Assembly (NCBI GenBank): GCA_045535505.1 | Contig: JAZSLU010000004.1 | Span: 161,953-225,952, forward strand | Length of the DNA stretch: 64,000 bases | Reading direction: 5' to 3' | Source: CAKSST01 sp045535505 | Lineage (GTDB): Bacteria > Bacillota > Clostridia > Oscillospirales > Acutalibacteraceae | In this document: positions 9,204-17,053 of the stretch, in pieces | Numbering within the stretch: position 1 is the stretch's first letter | How the letters are laid out: every line of letters starts with the position of its first letter | Notes under the pieces: generated by a model | Database searches by the model: none | What the model was told of the DNA's origin: nothing | Seen by the model: only the letters and a program-made list of their open reading frames with translations | Made by a program: the position numbers and the translations under genes

Positions 9204-9452
9204 ATGAAAGGAGCCGTTGAGGAACGCGCGGTGGAGCTTGGTGAATATATAACACAATCTGGTGCGACAGTAAGGGCAACAGCCAAAAAGTTTTGCATTT
9301 CAAAATCTACCGTACATAAAGACGTTACCGAAAAACTAAAAAAAGAGCATCCGCAACTTTATATGCAAGTAAAACAGGTGCTTGAGAAAAATAAAAGCGA
9401 AAGACATATACGCGGCGGCTTGGCTACACGCAGAAAATACAAGGGAGAATAA
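9204..9452 (+). CDS. spoIIID: SpoIIID, sporulation transcription factor (mother cell)
   Basis: 82 residues, family-typical length. The helix-turn-helix around TVRATAKKFCISKSTVHKDV and the closing HIRGGLATRRKYK tail are characteristic of SpoIIID, a DNA-binding regulator of mother-cell genes during endospore formation. The ATG at 9204 follows GGAGG (9192-9196) at good spacing; an in-frame TTG at 9198 is less likely. This is the best evidence in the window that the organism belongs to a spore-forming lineage. Confidence 0.95.
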   Translation: MKGAVEERAVELGEYITQSGATVRATAKKFCISKSTVHKDVTEKLKKEHPQLYMQVKQVLEKNKSERHIRGGLATRRKYKGE

Positions 9453-9463
9453 TATTGTTTTGG

Positions 9464-9497
9464 GGCTGACAGCAAAAACTGTCGGCCTTTCTTGTTT
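9464..9497 (+). terminator. Intrinsic terminator after spoIIID
   Basis: A 9-bp stem with one G-T pair (9464-9472 with 9479-9487) followed by TTTCTTGTTT. Confidence 0.7.
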
Positions 9498-9542
9498 AAA
9501 ATCAAAAAAATGCATAAAATAAATAAAAAGGAGTTAGAAAAT

Positions 9543-10691
9543 ATGGCGAACAGAATTGTGCTTAATGAAACAAGTTATCACGGTAAAGGAGCAATAAACG
9601 AGATTGCAAACGAAATTAAGGCAAGACAATATAACAAGGTTTTTGTTTGTGCTGATCCTGCACTCGTTGATTTGGGGGTTGCCAAAAAGGTTACCGATCT
9701 TTTGGAAAAAGAAAATATCGATTATGAAATTTACAGTGATATTAAACCCAACCCAACCATTCAAAACGTGCAGTTTGGTGTGTATGCTTTCAAAAAAAGA
9801 AAAGCCGATTGCATTTTGGCAATAGGCGGAGGCTCGGTAATTGATACAGCGAAGGCGATAGGCATTATAGTCACCAATCCCGACTTTGCCGAGGTGCGAA
9901 GTCTTGAAGGTGTTGCACCAACAAAAAATAAAAGTGTTCCGATAATTGCAGTGCCTACAACGGCAGGAACGGCAGCAGAGGTTACAATAAATTACGTTAT
10001 AACCGATGAAGAAAACGACAAAAAAATGGTGTGTGTTGACGTAAATGATATTCCTGTCGTTGCTATTGTTGACCCCGACATGATGAAATCTATGCCACAA
10101 AGCCTTGCCGCCGCCACAGGCATGGATGCGCTAACCCACGCGATAGAAGGGTATATCACCAAAGGTGCGTGGGAAATGAGTGATATGTTCCACATTAAAG
10201 CTATTGAAATAATAGCGTCTTGTTTGCGCAATGCAGTTAAGGGCGATGAAAAGAGTATTGAGGGTATGGCACTTGGGCAGTATATTGCAGGAATGGGATT
10301 TAGCAACGTTGGACTTGGCATTGTACACTCAATGGCGCACCCTTTGGGCGCACTTTACGACACACCTCACGGTATAGCAAACGCTATAATTTTACCTTAT
10401 GTTATGGAATATAACGCTTCCTGCACGGGTGAAAAATATAGGCACATTGCAAAGGCAATGGGTGTTGAAAACACTGACGAAATGGGTATTGACGCTGTGC
10501 GAAAATCGGCGGTTGATGCGGTAAAAAAACTTGCAAAAGATGTTGGAATTCCAAGCGACCTTAAAGGCATTGTTGATTTGGGTGACGTTGACTTTTTGGC
10601 TCAGTCAGCATTTGATGATGCTTGTCGTCCCGGCAACCCCAAAGACACAAGTGTTGAAGATATAAAACAGTTGTATATAAAAATGTTATAA
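9543..10691 (+). CDS. fucO: Iron-containing alcohol dehydrogenase, FucO-like (lactaldehyde reductase)
   Basis: 382 residues, the length of FucO. NAD-binding GGGSVIDTAKA is present, and the iron ligands lie in DALTHAIEGY, HSMAHPLG and DTPHG. The order and spacing match the lactaldehyde reductase / 1,2-propanediol oxidoreductase branch of the group III alcohol dehydrogenases. ATG 9543 follows AAAAAGGAG (9525-9533); an in-frame TTG at 9492 lacks such a site. No fucose or rhamnose genes lie nearby, so the substrate could be another short-chain aldehyde; the symbol reflects sequence resemblance only. Confidence 0.82.
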   Translation: MANRIVLNETSYHGKGAINEIANEIKARQYNKVFVCADPALVDLGVAKKVTDLLEKENIDYEIYSDIKPNPTIQNVQFGVYAFKKRKADCILAIGGGSVIDTAKAIGIIVTNPDFAEVRSLEGVAPTKNKSVPIIAVPTTAGTAAEVTINYVITDEENDKKMVCVDVNDIPVVAIVDPDMMKSMPQSLAAATGMDALTHAIEGYITKGAWEMSDMFHIKAIEIIASCLRNAVKGDEKSIEGMALGQYIAGMGFSNVGLGIVHSMAHPLGALYDTPHGIANAIILPYVMEYNASCTGEKYRHIAKAMGVENTDEMGIDAVRKSAVDAVKKLAKDVGIPSDLKGIVDLGDVDFLAQSAFDDACRPGNPKDTSVEDIKQLYIKML

Positions 10692-10697
10692 ATGCTT

Positions 10698-10725
10698 AGC
10701 CGCAGTTTAATGCTGCGGCTTTTTA
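10698..10725 (+). terminator. Intrinsic terminator after the alcohol dehydrogenase
   Basis: An 8-bp GC-rich stem (10698-10705 with 10713-10720) followed by TTTTAT. Confidence 0.75.
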
Positions 10726-10731
10726 TATTGA

Positions 10732-10766
10732 TTGACTTAAAAAGGTGTTTGTGGTATATTTATAAT
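10732..10766 (+). promoter_or_regulatory. Possible second promoter upstream of argC
   Basis: TTGACT (10732-10737), 17-base spacer, TATATT (10755-10760); a TATAAT also occurs at 10761. It lies about 280 bases before argC. The intervening sequence has no reading frame of note, only small hairpins such as TGTTTG/CAAACA near 10810. Confidence 0.4.
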
Positions 10767-10904
10767 GGTTGTTTATACGCAAAAAAGCGTTTTGTTTTGA
10801 ATCTGGGAAGTGTTTGAACAAACATATATGAGCGTATTAATATTTGCTTATTTATGCAATTTTTTTCATAATTAAGCAAAAAACATAAAAATATTTATTG
10901 ATTA

Positions 10905-11007
10905 TGCAAAAATTATTCAAAATTACTTGACAAACTCAGGGTATAAGGGTATAATTTCTGCATATTTATTCAAAACAATGCATAATTTATGCATATATGC
11001 ATATTCA
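10905..11007 (+). promoter_or_regulatory. ArgR-type operator cluster (ARG boxes)
   Basis: Several imperfect palindromes of the ARG-box type (TGNATAW..ATNCA) lie here: 10905-10919 (before the -35), TGCATATTTATTCA at 10959-10972 (over the start site), TGCATAATTTATGCA at 10979-10993, and a further half site ending TGCATATTCA at 10998-11007. The arrangement would let an arginine-loaded ArgR hexamer block transcription. ArgR itself is not in the window, so the regulator is inferred. Confidence 0.7.
10927..10955 (+). promoter_or_regulatory. Main promoter of the argCJBDF operon
   Basis: A consensus promoter: TTGACA (10927-10932), 17-base spacer, TATAAT (10950-10955). The expected start site near 10962 falls inside an ArgR-like box. 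Confidence 0.85.
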
Positions 11008-11017
11008 GGAGAAATTT

Positions 11018-11947
11018 ATGCCAAAGGTTTTTATTGACGGAAAAGCAGGTACTACGGGCTTGCGTATATATGAGAGGCTTGAGTTGCGCAAGGACATCGA
11101 GCTTATTACTTTGAGTGATGAGTTAAGAAAGGATGCCGCTGCCAGAAAACAAGCCTTAAACAGTGCAGACGTTGTGTTTTTATGTTTGCCTGATGCGGCT
11201 GCAATTGAGGCGGTAGGTATGGTTGAAAATGACAATACAGTTATTATTGACACCTCAACTGCACACCGCACAAATGATGGCTTTTGTTACGGCTTTGCCG
11301 AGTTATCAGGCCAACGACAAAAAATTGCGGCTTCAAAGCGTATTGCAAACCCCGGATGTCATGCAACAGGTTTTATTTCTCTTATTGCTCCTTTGGTGCA
11401 AAAGGGAATAATTGCAAGTGATACACAACTTTCTTGTTTTTCGTTAACCGGTTATTCGGGCGGCGGTAAAAAAATGATTGCTGATTATGAAAACGGGGAG
11501 TTAAAACAGCAACTTTTAGCGCCCCGTACATACGGTCTTGCACAGTTGCACAAGCATCTGCCTGAAATGGCAAAGGTGTGCGGTCTTGAAAAATTACCCG
11601 CTTTTTCGCCCATAGTTTCTTCTTATTATTCGGGCATGGAGGTTGTTATAACCTTATTTGCAAACCAAGTTTGCGGCGATATTGACAAAATCAAGCAGAC
11701 TTATAAAGAATATTATACAAGCAATCTTGTAAAGTTTGTTGATAATGCTGATGAACAGGGATTTATGTCTGCAAGTGCTTTTTCGGGCAGGGATGATATG
11801 GAAATTTCGGTTTTCGGAAATAACGAGCGCATAACCTTAATTTCTCGCTTTGATAACCTGGGCAAAGGCGCATCGGGTGCGGCAATTCAAAATATGAACA
11901 TACTGCTTGGGGTAGATGAAACCGTCGGGCTTAACATCGGAGGATAA
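11018..11947 (+). CDS. argC: ArgC, N-acetyl-gamma-glutamyl-phosphate reductase (short type)
   Basis: 309 residues, matching the shorter ArgC class. The NADP-binding start has KAGTTGLRIYE, and the catalytic cysteine is Cys114 in NPGCHATG. It reduces N-acetylglutamyl phosphate to the semialdehyde in arginine synthesis. ATG 11018 follows CAGGAG (11006-11011); the in-frame ATG at 10997 lies within the operator repeats and has no ribosome site. First gene of argCJBDF, 3 bases before argJ. Confidence 0.95.
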   Translation: MPKVFIDGKAGTTGLRIYERLELRKDIELITLSDELRKDAAARKQALNSADVVFLCLPDAAAIEAVGMVENDNTVIIDTSTAHRTNDGFCYGFAELSGQRQKIAASKRIANPGCHATGFISLIAPLVQKGIIASDTQLSCFSLTGYSGGGKKMIADYENGELKQQLLAPRTYGLAQLHKHLPEMAKVCGLEKLPAFSPIVSSYYSGMEVVITLFANQVCGDIDKIKQTYKEYYTSNLVKFVDNADEQGFMSASAFSGRDDMEISVFGNNERITLISRFDNLGKGASGAAIQNMNILLGVDETVGLNIGG

Positions 11948-11950
11948 AAA

Positions 11951-13165
11951 ATGAAGATAATAGAAGGCGGCGTTTGCGCCGCAAAAGGTTTTACTGCAAG
12001 TGGCGTACATTGCGGTATCAGAAAAAACAAGACAAAAAAAGATCTTGCTTTAATATATAGCGAAAAGATTGCTTCTGCGGCTGCGGTTTATACCACAAAT
12101 TTGGTTAAAGGCGCACCCCTTACCGTTACAAAGCAACATATTGAAAACGGAAAAGCACAGGCGGTTATATGCAATAGCGGCAACGCTAACACCTGTAATG
12201 CAAACGGCATTGAAATTGCCGAAACAATGAGTGATATTGTTGCAAAAGAGCTTAACATTTGCGCAAACGACGTTGTTGTTGCATCAACGGGTGTTATCGG
12301 TCAACCTTTGGATATTGAGCCCATTGCGAAGGGTGTTCCTGCGCTTTGCAAGGCATTAAGCCAAAACGGTGGTGTTGATGCGGCAGAGGGTATTATGACC
12401 ACAGACACCATTCAAAAAGAAATTGCTGTTGAGTTTACGCTGGATGGCAAAACTTGCAAAATTGGCGGTATTGCAAAGGGCAGCGGTATGATACATCCCA
12501 ATATGGCAACGATGCTTGTGTTTATCACAACAGACGTTGCAATATCACCCCAAATGCTAAAAAAAGCATTATCAAGCGATATTGCAAATACATTTAATAT
12601 GATAAGCATTGACGGAGACACGTCAACCAACGATATGGTTGTTGTACTTGCAAACGGTATGGCGCAAAACAAAGAGATTACTGCCGACGATGCCGATTTT
12701 GCCGAGTTTATGAAAGCGCTCAACACTGTTACCGTTCACCTTTGCAGAATGATTGTTGCTGATGGTGAGGGTGCAACAAAAATGCTTGAATGCTCAGTTA
12801 GCGGCGCAAAAGATATTGACACCGCAAAGACGGTTGCAAAAAGCGTTGTTTGTTCAAGTTTGCTTAAGGCTGCAATGTTTGGCGCAGATGCAAACTGGGG
12901 ACGTGTGCTTTGCGCAATAGGTTACAGCGGTGCCGAGCTTGACGTTAACAAAATCGGCGTTTGGTTTAAAAGCAACAAGGGTGAAATTGTTGTTTGCCAA
13001 AACGGAGCGGGTGTAGATTTTAGTGAAGAAAAAGCAAAGGAAATTTTGCTTGAAAAAGAAATTGAGATTGCCATAACTTTGGGTGACGGCAAAGCAAGTG
13101 CAACCGCATGGGGATGCGATTTAACATATGACTATGTAAAAATTAACGGCGATTATCGCACTTAA
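11951..13165 (+). CDS. argJ: ArgJ, glutamate N-acetyltransferase / ornithine acetyltransferase
   Basis: 404 residues. ArgJ is made as a precursor that cleaves itself at an Ala-Thr bond; here that is A186-T187 in HPNMATMLVF, with Thr187 as nucleophile. KGSGMIHPN precedes it as in the family. The enzyme recycles the acetyl group from N-acetylornithine to glutamate; whether it also uses acetyl-CoA (bifunctional) cannot be told from sequence, but the lack of argA and argE nearby fits the cyclic route. Confidence 0.95.
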   Translation: MKIIEGGVCAAKGFTASGVHCGIRKNKTKKDLALIYSEKIASAAAVYTTNLVKGAPLTVTKQHIENGKAQAVICNSGNANTCNANGIEIAETMSDIVAKELNICANDVVVASTGVIGQPLDIEPIAKGVPALCKALSQNGGVDAAEGIMTTDTIQKEIAVEFTLDGKTCKIGGIAKGSGMIHPNMATMLVFITTDVAISPQMLKKALSSDIANTFNMISIDGDTSTNDMVVVLANGMAQNKEITADDADFAEFMKALNTVTVHLCRMIVADGEGATKMLECSVSGAKDIDTAKTVAKSVVCSSLLKAAMFGADANWGRVLCAIGYSGAELDVNKIGVWFKSNKGEIVVCQNGAGVDFSEEKAKEILLEKEIEIAITLGDGKASATAWGCDLTYDYVKINGDYRT

Positions 13166-13184
13166 AAAAAGAGGTAACATAAAA

Positions 13185-14045
13185 ATGGATAATCATTTTT
13201 CAAATGCCGAAAGGGCGGAGGTTTTAACGCAGGCATTGCCTTATATAAAGCGTTATACAGGCAAAATTGTTGTTATAAAATACGGCGGCAACGCTATGAT
13301 TAACGAACAATTAAAGCAACAGGTTATGGAGGATATTACTCTTTTATGGCTTATAGGCGTTAAGGTTGTTCTGGTTCACGGCGGCGGACCTGAAATTAGT
13401 GAGCTGATGACAAAACTTGGCAAAAAAGCAGAATTTGTTGATGGCTTACGTGTTACTGATAAAGAAACGGTTGACATTGTGCAAATGGTGCTTGCCGGCA
13501 AGGTTAACAAAACGCTTGTTAATTTGCTTGAAATGTACGGCGGAAAGGCTATGGGCATTTCGGGTATGGACGGCAGACTTATTGAGGCAACCTTTAAGGA
13601 CGAACGCCTTGGCTATGTCGGAGAGATAACAAAAATTAACATCCGTCCTGTTAACGATTTGCTTGAAAAAGGATATATTCCTGTTATTTCGACGGTTGGC
13701 TGCGATAAAGACGGTAACACATATAACATTAACGGTGATACCGCTGCGGCATACATTGCAGGTGCGCTCGGTGCAGAAAGACTGTTTATGATGACTGATA
13801 TAGCAGGCATTTTGCGCGATAAGGACGACCCGAAAACCCTGATTCCCGAAATTACAATTTCCGAAGCAGAAAAATTGTATGATGAGGGCGTAATTTCAGG
13901 CGGTATGATACCTAAAGTTGATTGCTGTATAGAGGCAATTAACAAGGGTGTTAAAAACGTAATTATTATGGACGGCAGAGTGCCCCACTCAATTTTGATG
14001 GAACTGCTTACCGATGAGGGTGCAGGTACAATGGTAAGCCAATAA
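13185..14045 (+). CDS. argB: ArgB, acetylglutamate kinase
   Basis: 286 residues. The amino acid kinase fold is shown by VVIKYGGNAM, the glycine-rich VLVHGGGPEIS loop and the late MTDIAGILRDKDDP phosphate-binding region. It phosphorylates N-acetylglutamate, the step most often feedback-inhibited by arginine in cyclic pathways. It follows argJ by 19 bases and precedes argD by 16 bases. Confidence 0.95.
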   Translation: MDNHFSNAERAEVLTQALPYIKRYTGKIVVIKYGGNAMINEQLKQQVMEDITLLWLIGVKVVLVHGGGPEISELMTKLGKKAEFVDGLRVTDKETVDIVQMVLAGKVNKTLVNLLEMYGGKAMGISGMDGRLIEATFKDERLGYVGEITKINIRPVNDLLEKGYIPVISTVGCDKDGNTYNINGDTAAAYIAGALGAERLFMMTDIAGILRDKDDPKTLIPEITISEAEKLYDEGVISGGMIPKVDCCIEAINKGVKNVIIMDGRVPHSILMELLTDEGAGTMVSQ

Positions 14046-14061
14046 TAATCGGAGGCGCAAT

Positions 14062-15231
14062 ATGAACAACGTAATTGAGCGGGATAAACAATACGTAGCA
14101 GGTACGTATAACCGATTTCCTGTTAATATTGTAAAAGGTAAAGGCTCTCTTGTTTTTGATGAGAATAACAGTCGTTATATTGATATGGGTTCGGGCATTG
14201 GTGTTACATGCTTTGGTATTGCAGATGACGAATGGGTACAGGCTGTAACCGAGCAACTTAACGCTGTGCAGCATACGTCAAACCTATATTACACAGAGCC
14301 TTGTACACTGCTTGCAAAAACACTTTGCGATAGAACAGGTATGAAAAAGGTTTTTTTCTCAAATTCGGGTGCCGAGGCAAACGAATGTGCTATTAAGGTT
14401 GCCAGAAAATATGCCGCCGATAAAAAAGGTGCAGAATATTGTGAGATTATAACCCTTAATAACAGTTTTCACGGCAGAACGCTTACAACCCTTGCGGCAA
14501 CCGGACAGGACCATTTTCATAAGCTTTTTAACCCCTTAACCCCCGGTTTTTCTTCCATCGAGGTGAAGGATAACATTTTTGAACTTGAAGCAGCGTGTGC
14601 ACATAAAAAGGTTGCTGCTGTAATGATTGAATGTGTGCAGGGTGAGGGCGGCGTAAATAAACTGCCCAAAGAATTTGTATTAAACATAGCAAATTATTGC
14701 AAAGAGCACGATATATTGCTTATTGTTGATGAGGTGCAGACAGGTAACGGACGTACAGGCAAACTTTACGGATATATGCATTACGGTATTGAACCCGATA
14801 TTGTCACAACTGCAAAGGGCCTTGGCGGCGGACTGCCTATTGGCGCAACCTTGCTGAGCGAGAAGGTGCAAAACGTTCTCGGCTTTGGCGATCACGGCTC
14901 AACCTATGGTGCTAACCCTGTGGTTTGCGCGGGTGCAGTTAACGTGTTGTCACGTATGGATGACGAATTTCTTGCGGATGTTTTAAAAAAGAGCGAATAT
15001 ATTTTTAAAGCCTTTGAAAATGCCGACGGTGTTGAGTCGGTTTCGGGGCTTGGCCTTATGATTGGCATAAAAACCAAAAAGCCTGCGGGCGATGTGGCTA
15101 AAAAATGCCTTGAAAAAGGTGTGTTATGTCTTACTGCAAAAGATAAGGTGAGACTGTTGCCTGCGCTTAATATTCCTATGGATGTACTGAGCGAGGCGGT
15201 AGAGATAATAAAAGCCGTTTGTGCAGAATAA
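14062..15231 (+). CDS. argD: ArgD, acetylornithine aminotransferase
   Basis: 389 residues, class III PLP aminotransferase. FSNSGAEANECAIK binds the cofactor phosphate, IVDEVQTGNGRTG holds the PLP aspartate, and Lys252 in TTAKGLGGG is the Schiff-base lysine. It converts N-acetylglutamate semialdehyde to N-acetylornithine. The position in argCJBDF supports this role over other ornithine or GABA aminotransferases. Confidence 0.95.
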   Translation: MNNVIERDKQYVAGTYNRFPVNIVKGKGSLVFDENNSRYIDMGSGIGVTCFGIADDEWVQAVTEQLNAVQHTSNLYYTEPCTLLAKTLCDRTGMKKVFFSNSGAEANECAIKVARKYAADKKGAEYCEIITLNNSFHGRTLTTLAATGQDHFHKLFNPLTPGFSSIEVKDNIFELEAACAHKKVAAVMIECVQGEGGVNKLPKEFVLNIANYCKEHDILLIVDEVQTGNGRTGKLYGYMHYGIEPDIVTTAKGLGGGLPIGATLLSEKVQNVLGFGDHGSTYGANPVVCAGAVNVLSRMDDEFLADVLKKSEYIFKAFENADGVESVSGLGLMIGIKTKKPAGDVAKKCLEKGVLCLTAKDKVRLLPALNIPMDVLSEAVEIIKAVCAE

Positions 15232-15243
15232 GAGGTTAGAAAA

Positions 15244-16227
15244 ATGAACTTAAAAAATAAACATTTTTTAAAACTGCTTGATTTTACACCGGAAGAAATT
15301 GACGGTCTTATAAATCTTGCGGCCGAACTTAAGGATAAAAAGAAAAAAGGCATTCCTCACAAGTTATGTGAAGGTAAAAGCATTGCTTTAATTTTTGAAA
15401 AGACAAGCACACGTACACGCTGTGCTTTTGAGGTTGCCGCTGCCGACCTTGGTATGCATCCTGTTTATCTTGACCCATCAGGTTCACAGATTGGCAAAAA
15501 GGAAAGCATTGCCGATACCGCTCGTGTTATTGGCAGAATGTTTGATGGTATCGAGTACCGCGGTTTTGGACAGGAAATTGTTGAAGAACTTGCTGCAAAT
15601 GCAGGTGTGCCAGTATGGAACGGTCTTACAAACGAATTCCATCCCACGCAAATTTTGGCTGACTTTTTGACCATAAAGGAGCATTTTGGTTCTTTGAAGG
15701 GTAAAAAATTGGTTTATATGGGCGATGCTCGTTACAATATGGGCAACTCTCTTATGGTTGGTTGTGCAAAAATGGGCATGAACTTTGTCGCTTGTGCGCC
15801 AAAAAAATATTTTCCCAATGCCGAACTTATTGCAACATGCGAGGCTATTGCTAAAGAAACAGGCGCTGTTTTAGAGTTTTGCGAGGACCCGATGGTAGCT
15901 ACCAAGGGTGCCGACGTAATTTATACAGATGTTTGGGTTTCAATGGGTGAGCCAGATAACGTTTGGCAGGAAAGAATTAATGATTTAACACCTTATCAGG
16001 TTAACAAAAAACTTATGGATAACGCTGGTGAGCAGTGCCGATTTATGCATTGTCTGCCTGCATTCCACGACCTTAATACAACGGTTGGCAAACAAATTTA
16101 TGATAAGTTTGGTATAGACTGTATGGAGGTTACTAACGAAGTTTTTGAAAGTGAAAAATCAATCGTTTTTGATGAGGCGGAAAACAGAATGCATACAATC
16201 AAAGCAGTTATGTTGGCAACGTTATAG
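15244..16227 (+). CDS. argF: ArgF, ornithine carbamoyltransferase
   Basis: 327 residues. The carbamoyl-phosphate site STRTR (55-59, in FEKTSTRTRCAFE), the HPTQ motif in NEFHPTQILADF and the HCLPAFHD motif near residue 265 identify ornithine rather than aspartate carbamoyltransferase. It makes citrulline. Last gene of the arg operon; argG and argH are not in the window. Its stop codon lies at the foot of the first hairpin of the repeat array that follows. Confidence 0.95.
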   Translation: MNLKNKHFLKLLDFTPEEIDGLINLAAELKDKKKKGIPHKLCEGKSIALIFEKTSTRTRCAFEVAAADLGMHPVYLDPSGSQIGKKESIADTARVIGRMFDGIEYRGFGQEIVEELAANAGVPVWNGLTNEFHPTQILADFLTIKEHFGSLKGKKLVYMGDARYNMGNSLMVGCAKMGMNFVACAPKKYFPNAELIATCEAIAKETGAVLEFCEDPMVATKGADVIYTDVWVSMGEPDNVWQERINDLTPYQVNKKLMDNAGEQCRFMHCLPAFHDLNTTVGKQIYDKFGIDCMEVTNEVFESEKSIVFDEAENRMHTIKAVMLATL

Positions 16228-16433
16228 GCGAAAGATTGATTTTCGCCCATGAAGTAAATTCCTTGTGGAATTTATGAAGTATCCTGAACGGATATGAAGT
16301 ATTGCTTTGCAATATGAAATACGCATTTATGCGTATTAAGGAATTTCCTTTACTTCATATTTGGCAAAAGCCGAATACTTCATAATTATCAAAGGATAAT
16401 TACTTCATATTTTACGCATGTAAAATATTTCAT
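16227..16433 (+). repeat. Symmetric array of nine short hairpins joined by ATGAAGT / ACTTCAT links
   Basis: Nine small palindromes follow one another: 16227-16247, 16256-16273, 16281-16293, 16301-16313, 16321-16334, 16338-16350, 16359-16376, 16384-16401, 16409-16426. The links before the middle read ATGAAGT, ATGAAGT, ATGAAGT, ATGAAAT; those after it read ACTTCAT, ACTTCAT, ACTTCAT, ATTTCAT. The links of the two halves are inverted complements, so the whole block can fold into one long stem carrying side hairpins. It lies between argF and the four-helix-bundle gene. Confidence 0.9.
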
Positions 16434-16453
16434 TAAAAACGGAGATTTTTAAT

Positions 16454-16798
16454 ATGCGTGAAAACAAACTTGCTGATATGTCTATGGATTTTTCGGTTAA
16501 GGTCATAAAATTGTGCGAAAAAACAAAAGGTCATTATTCTCTTATAAACCAGCTTGAACGAGATGCTACATCAATTGGTGCGAATATACACGAAGCAAAT
16601 TACGCTCACAGCAGAGCGGATTTTGTGTCAAAGCTTCAAATTTCACTAAAAGAATGCTATGAAACGGAATATTGGTTAGAGCTTTTTGTAAGAGCAGGTA
16701 TTTCTCAAAATGAAGAAATCAAACCGCTTTATGACCAATGTGGTACTATTAGACGTATTTTGGTTGCATCTATAAAAACAGCAAAGCAGACGAATTAA
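16454..16798 (+). CDS. Four-helix bundle protein (S23 / 23S rRNA intervening-sequence protein family)
   Basis: 114 residues, all-helical by composition. It has the family features: an N-terminal DMSMDFSVKVIKLC helix, LINQLERDATSIGANIHEA in the middle and a KLQISLKECYETEYWLELF helix. This family is encoded in rRNA intervening sequences of some bacteria and is related to the Avd accessory protein of diversity-generating retroelements. The molecular role is unknown; nucleic acid binding is plausible. RBS CGGAG at 16440-16444. It follows the hairpin array directly, and the pair may be one mobile or structural unit. No reverse transcriptase is nearby. Confidence 0.85.
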   Translation: MRENKLADMSMDFSVKVIKLCEKTKGHYSLINQLERDATSIGANIHEANYAHSRADFVSKLQISLKECYETEYWLELFVRAGISQNEEIKPLYDQCGTIRRILVASIKTAKQTN

Positions 16799-16837
16799 TT
16801 AGATGTGATTTGTTATCTGCACAAAATAGATTAGTAT

Positions 16838-16864
16838 GGGTGAGCAATGCTCACCCTTGTTTTC
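16838..16864 (+). terminator. Intrinsic terminator after the four-helix bundle gene
   Basis: An 8-bp stem (GGGTGAGC at 16838-16845 with 16849-16856), 3-base loop, followed by TTGTTTTC. Confidence 0.7.
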
Positions 16865-16960
16865 TATCTTTAATGCATTATATTATTCCAATTGTGAAAA
16901 TGCTGTCTAAAATGGTAAAAAACAGTAGCAAATTTGTCACTAATTTTTGCTTTTTGTAGG

Positions 16961-16989
16961 TTGACAGTCACACGTGCGCGTGATATAAT
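16961..16989 (+). promoter_or_regulatory. Promoter of the pyrimidine operon
   Basis: TTGACA (16961-16966), 17-base spacer, TATAAT (16984-16989), about 65 bases before pyrC. Confidence 0.85.
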
Positions 16990-17002
16990 TTATTAAATTA
17001 TA

Positions 17003-17028
17003 AAGCCTTATAAATTAAGGGCTTTTTT
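17003..17028 (+). terminator. Terminator-like hairpin in the short pyr leader (possible attenuator)
   Basis: AAGCCTTA (17003-17010) can pair with 17016-17024 with one bulged G, followed by a T run. It starts only about 8 bases after the predicted transcription start, so it may work as an early attenuator. No PyrR-binding sequence was recognised. Confidence 0.4.
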
Positions 17029-17053
17029 CATAGATACGGGAGGTTATTGAATT

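Noticed and set aside
9534..10100. Minus-strand frame of 188 codons within the alcohol dehydrogenase gene
   Set aside because: It is fully antisense to a strongly supported FucO-like gene and its Cys/His/Asn-rich translation resembles no protein; it is a shadow frame.
16248..16433. CRISPR array, suggested by the regularly spaced ATGAAGT/ACTTCAT units
   Set aside because: The units are only 7 bases, change strand in the middle, and the sequences between them are palindromes rather than unique spacers. No cas genes are present.
16454..16798. Accessory protein (Avd) of a diversity-generating retroelement
   Set aside because: The fold family is related, but there is no reverse transcriptase and no template/variable repeat pair in the window.
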